Below, piece by piece: positions 5,456 through 7,678 of a stretch of 7,678 nt of DNA. Position 1 is the first letter of the stretch, and each line of letters opens with the position of its first letter. The notes below the pieces were generated by a model that saw nothing but the letters and a program-made list of their open reading frames with translations, searched no databases and was not told where the DNA came from. The translations under genes were made by a program, and so were the position numbers. The DNA is from Cellvibrionales bacterium (GTDB lineage: Bacteria; Pseudomonadota; Gammaproteobacteria; Pseudomonadales; JAHEGP01). The stretch lies in the NCBI GenBank assembly GCA_024645065.1, contig JAHEGP010000157.1, forward strand, positions 1 to 7,678, given 5' to 3'.

Positions 5456-6901
5456 TTACAGTTTGAACTTCATCATCATTTTGTACATGGTTTCGAAGGT
5501 TTTGCCGTAGGGGGGCGCCATCGCAAGAATGGCGCTCTTCTTGCCCTGCCTGAAGATCGGACGCAGCTTGGAAAACTCGATGAACCCTTCCTCACCGTGG
5601 TAATGCCCCATGCCGCTGTTGCCGATTCCCCCGAAAGGCATATCGTGCTGCACCACATGGAATACGCTGTCATTGATACACATACCGCCGGACAGGGTGT
5701 TATAAATGACCTGATCCTCTATTTCCTTGTCATTGGTATAGAGATATAGCGCGAGGGGGCGCTCGTGCTGATTGATGTAGAGTATCACCTCGTCAATCGA
5801 ATCGTAGGCCTTTATCGGTAACAGCGGGCCAAAAATCTCATCCTGCATAATGACCATGTCGTCGTCGCTGTCGAGTACCACGTGCGGTGGAATCTTGCGA
5901 TTTTCCGCATCAATGGGGTCATCCCCAAGCAGGTTGATGACTTTGGCTCCCTTGCCCCTGGCGTCTTCCAGAGTCGCGGTGAGGCGATCAAAGGCGCTCT
6001 TGTCGATGACTGCGGTGTAATCATTGGAAGCTGCGGTCGGATAGCGTTTGCGAACAATGCGTTGGGCGGCCTCGAGGAAGTCGTTTACCCGGGTCTTTGG
6101 CACGAACACGTAGTCTGGAGCGACACAGGTTTGCCCGGCGTTGAGAAACTTGCCGAACAGCAGGCGCTCTGCAGCAACCTCCACGTCAAAGTCCTCGGTG
6201 ATAATGGTCGGGGATTTACCACCGAGCTCAAGGGTAACCGGCGTCAGGTTCTGGGCCGCGGTGCTCATGACGGTTTTTGCGGTTTCCGGCGAACCGGTAA
6301 ACACCAGGTGATCCCAGGGTTGGCGGGTAAACTCGCTGGCCGATACGCCCGGGATGACGGCGAGGGTCGTCTCGTCGTAAACAGCGCCAACCAGTTGGTC
6401 CATCAACCGCGCCAGGTTCTGGGATTTCGCCGCCATCTTTATGATGCAGCGATTGCCGGCAGACATAGCGCTGATCGCAGGGCTGAAGGCAAGGAACAGA
6501 GGATAGTTCCAGGGAGTGACAATTCCCACCACCCCCTTGGGCTGCGGCAGGACTGTGTTTTTGGCGCCCAGAAAAGAAATCCCGACATGGCGTTTTTGTG
6601 GCCGCATCCATTTTCGCACGCGTTTCTTCGCGTACTGGATACCGCTAACCAGGCCATAAATTTCCAGCATCCGGGTCTCCTGGTTGGAACGGTTACCAAA
6701 GTCGAGGTTGATGGCATCGGCGATGACCTGCTGATTGTCTTTCAGCAGGCTTTCCAGTTTGTTCAGGTTGTCCAGTCTCTCCTGCAGGGTAGGGTAGGGC
6801 GCCACTCGTGAAGCATGATGTTGTTTTTCAAACACTTGCTGGATGCGGCTGGTGGTCACCGCCGTGGTAACTCCGGCGATATTTTCGGCTGCGCTGGTCA
6901 T
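5456..6901 (-). CDS. NAD(P)-dependent aldehyde dehydrogenase, coniferyl aldehyde dehydrogenase (CalB)-like
   Basis: Oxidises an aldehyde to its carboxylic acid with NAD(P)+. From ATG 6901 (MTSAAENIAG) the product is 481 residues, the usual size for the class-3-like/CalB branch; an upstream in-frame start at 7006 would add 35 residues without family resemblance and is rejected because AGGGGAG lies 7 nt before 6901. Catalytic residues are present: N132 in PWNYP, K155, general base E225 in LELGGKSP, nucleophile C259 in NAGQTC, and E355/F357 in EIFGP. The C-terminal MPFGGIGNSGMGHYHG segment (421-436) is typical. Two details deviate: K155 is followed by Met-Ala where Pro-Ser is common, and the nucleotide-binding loop reads FTGSPETA, with Ala where the second Gly is usual. 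Substrate cannot be deduced; coniferyl aldehyde is a family label, and other aromatic or aliphatic aldehydes are possible. slyD follows 53 bp downstream. Confidence 0.93.
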   Translation of the reverse strand: MTSAAENIAGVTTAVTTSRIQQVFEKQHHASRVAPYPTLQERLDNLNKLESLLKDNQQVIADAINLDFGNRSNQETRMLEIYGLVSGIQYAKKRVRKWMRPQKRHVGISFLGAKNTVLPQPKGVVGIVTPWNYPLFLAFSPAISAMSAGNRCIIKMAAKSQNLARLMDQLVGAVYDETTLAVIPGVSASEFTRQPWDHLVFTGSPETAKTVMSTAAQNLTPVTLELGGKSPTIITEDFDVEVAAERLLFGKFLNAGQTCVAPDYVFVPKTRVNDFLEAAQRIVRKRYPTAASNDYTAVIDKSAFDRLTATLEDARGKGAKVINLLGDDPIDAENRKIPPHVVLDSDDDMVIMQDEIFGPLLPIKAYDSIDEVILYINQHERPLALYLYTNDKEIEDQVIYNTLSGGMCINDSVFHVVQHDMPFGGIGNSGMGHYHGEEGFIEFSKLRPIFRQGKKSAILAMAPPYGKTFETMYKMMMKFKL

Positions 6902-6908
6902 GCTGCGA

Positions 6909-6915
6909 CTCCCCT
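6909..6915 (-). promoter_or_regulatory. Shine-Dalgarno that fixes the aldehyde dehydrogenase start
   Basis: AGGGGAG on the minus strand sits 7 nt before ATG 6901. It supports MTSAAEN as the N-terminus over the longer in-frame open stretch reaching back to 7006. Confidence 0.75.
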
Positions 6916-6936
6916 TATTGGTGATATGCGTGTCGG

Positions 6937-6960
6937 TTACAGGAATACCCATTCCCGTAA
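6937..6960. repeat. Near-perfect 24-bp palindrome upstream of the aldehyde dehydrogenase gene
   Basis: TTACAGGAAT (6937-6946) and ATTCCCGTAA (6951-6960) are inverted repeats with one mismatch in ten, around a 4-bp ACCC spacer. The element is centred about 48 bp before the dehydrogenase ATG. Its size and symmetry suit a dimeric repressor operator, or it could form a leader hairpin. A TTGTCA at 6982-6977 (minus strand) could be a -35, but the hexamer 17 bp on (TACGGG) is a poor -10, so the promoter is not resolved. Confidence 0.45.
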
Positions 6961-7061
6961 TGTACAGTAAGCGAGCTGACAAATGAAGATGCCCGGCCGC
7001 GCCCAAACTGGACGGAACATTCGATTTGCGACCGATTTAAGCGGCGCAGTGCGAACCGGTA

Positions 7062-7090
7062 TTGCAATGTTGCGGACACTTCAGGATAAT
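7062..7090 (+). promoter_or_regulatory. Promoter of the SRP RNA gene
   Basis: TTGCAA (7062-7067) and GATAAT (7085-7090) are spaced by exactly 17 bp and followed by a GC-rich discriminator (CCGCGCC), a feature of stringently controlled stable-RNA promoters. Transcription would start near 7097, leaving a 5' leader of about 19 nt before the mature RNA, consistent with trimming by RNase P as known for E. coli 4.5S RNA. Confidence 0.7.
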
Positions 7091-7115
7091 CCGCGCCTCG
7101 GGTCAACCCCGTCAT

Positions 7116-7230
<115 letters not shown>

Positions 7231-7248
7231 AATTCCCTGGCGACAGCA

Positions 7249-7276
7249 TTTCCCGATCGAGTCCACTGTGTATAAT
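7249..7276 (+). promoter_or_regulatory. Promoter candidate for dnaX
   Basis: A perfect -10 hexamer TATAAT lies at 7271-7276, 33 bp before the dnaX ATG, which would give a leader of about 27 nt. The best -35 (TTTCCC at 7249-7254, 16-bp spacer) is weak, so the promoter may need help from upstream DNA, or dnaX may also be read through from ffs. Confidence 0.5.
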
Positions 7277-7309
7277 GGGCTCCCCCAGTGCAAGCACGGC
7301 ACATCGTTC

Positions 7310-7678
7310 ATGTCACACCAGGTATTAGCGCGCAAATGGCGCCCTTCCGATTTCAGCCAACTAATAGGTCAGGAGCATGTGCTCAAGGCGCTGGTGAATG
7401 CCCTTGACCGCGACCGCCTGCACCATGCCTATTTATTTACGGGCACCCGCGGGGTCGGCAAGACCACCATTGCCCGCATTTTCGCCAAATGCCTGAATTG
7501 TGAGCGGGGCGTCAGTTCAGAGCCCTGTGGTAGTTGCCCGGCGTGCCTTGAAATCAGCGAGGGCCGCTTCATTGACCTGATCGAAGTGGACGCCGCATCC
7601 CGGACCAAGGTCGAGGATACCCGTGAACTCCTGGAAAACGTGCAGTACGCACCCACCCGGGGTCGCTACAAGGTCTAC
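7310..7678 (+). CDS. dnaX: DNA polymerase III subunits tau/gamma, N-terminal part (cut by right edge)
   Basis: ATPase of the clamp loader that opens the sliding clamp and, as tau, ties the replisome together. The frame is open from ATG 7310 to the window end (123 codons) with no stop. The N-terminus MSHQVLARKWRP is nearly identical to E. coli DnaX. Visible: Walker A GTRGVGKT (45-52), four zinc-binding cysteines C64, C73, C76 and C79, and the conserved IEVDAASRTKVEDTR segment (91-105) followed by NVQYAPTRGRYKVY. Walker B, the sensor residues and any programmed frameshift site that would make the short gamma form lie beyond the edge. No good Shine-Dalgarno is seen; the start rests on homology. 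A TATAAT-type promoter and the SRP RNA gene lie immediately upstream. Confidence 0.96.
   Translation, partial: MSHQVLARKWRPSDFSQLIGQEHVLKALVNALDRDRLHHAYLFTGTRGVGKTTIARIFAKCLNCERGVSSEPCGSCPACLEISEGRFIDLIEVDAASRTKVEDTRELLENVQYAPTRGRYKVY

Noticed and set aside
5882..6811. 309-codon open frame on the plus strand
   Set aside because: It lies entirely antisense to the well-supported aldehyde dehydrogenase gene and shows no recognisable family; long antisense frames are common in GC-rich genes.

Overview
The window is chromosomal DNA from a GC-rich gammaproteobacterium. DinB, DbpA, SlyD and DnaX all resemble Pseudomonas/Escherichia-type proteins, and a small 4.5S-type SRP RNA directly precedes dnaX, as in pseudomonads. 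A marine or soil relative of the Pseudomonas/Cellvibrio group is plausible, but this is inference; species cannot be read from the sequence.

Layout, left to right: (1) positions 1-228, a left-edge fragment and the dinB control region with a LexA-box-like site; (2) dinB (+), translesion DNA polymerase IV, closed by a strong hairpin; (3) rhlE (+), a DEAD-box RNA helicase with its own promoter; (4) dbpA (-), a 23S-rRNA-specific DEAD-box helicase, tail to tail with rhlE; (5) a CspA-family cold-shock gene (-) with a near-consensus promoter, a leader of about 150 nt and a strong intrinsic terminator; (6) slyD (-), an FKBP-type prolyl isomerase/chaperone; (7) a CalB-like aldehyde dehydrogenase gene (-), 53 bp upstream of slyD and possibly co-transcribed; (8) the SRP RNA gene ffs (+) with its own promoter; (9) the 5' part of dnaX (+), cut by the right edge.

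The common theme is RNA and protein housekeeping. Two DEAD-box helicases and a cold-shock RNA chaperone sit together (RNA remodelling and ribosome assembly, typically important at low temperature), beside a folding catalyst (SlyD) and the SRP RNA. The DNA polymerases at the two ends (Pol IV and the Pol III clamp-loader subunit) are not obviously linked. I see no mobile element, CRISPR array, tRNA or toxin/defence module, and no convincing evidence of an undescribed system. The more interesting signals are regulatory: the long csp leader, palindromes upstream of rhlE and of the dehydrogenase gene, a nested inverted repeat between slyD and csp, and an atypical motif V-VI linker in DbpA.
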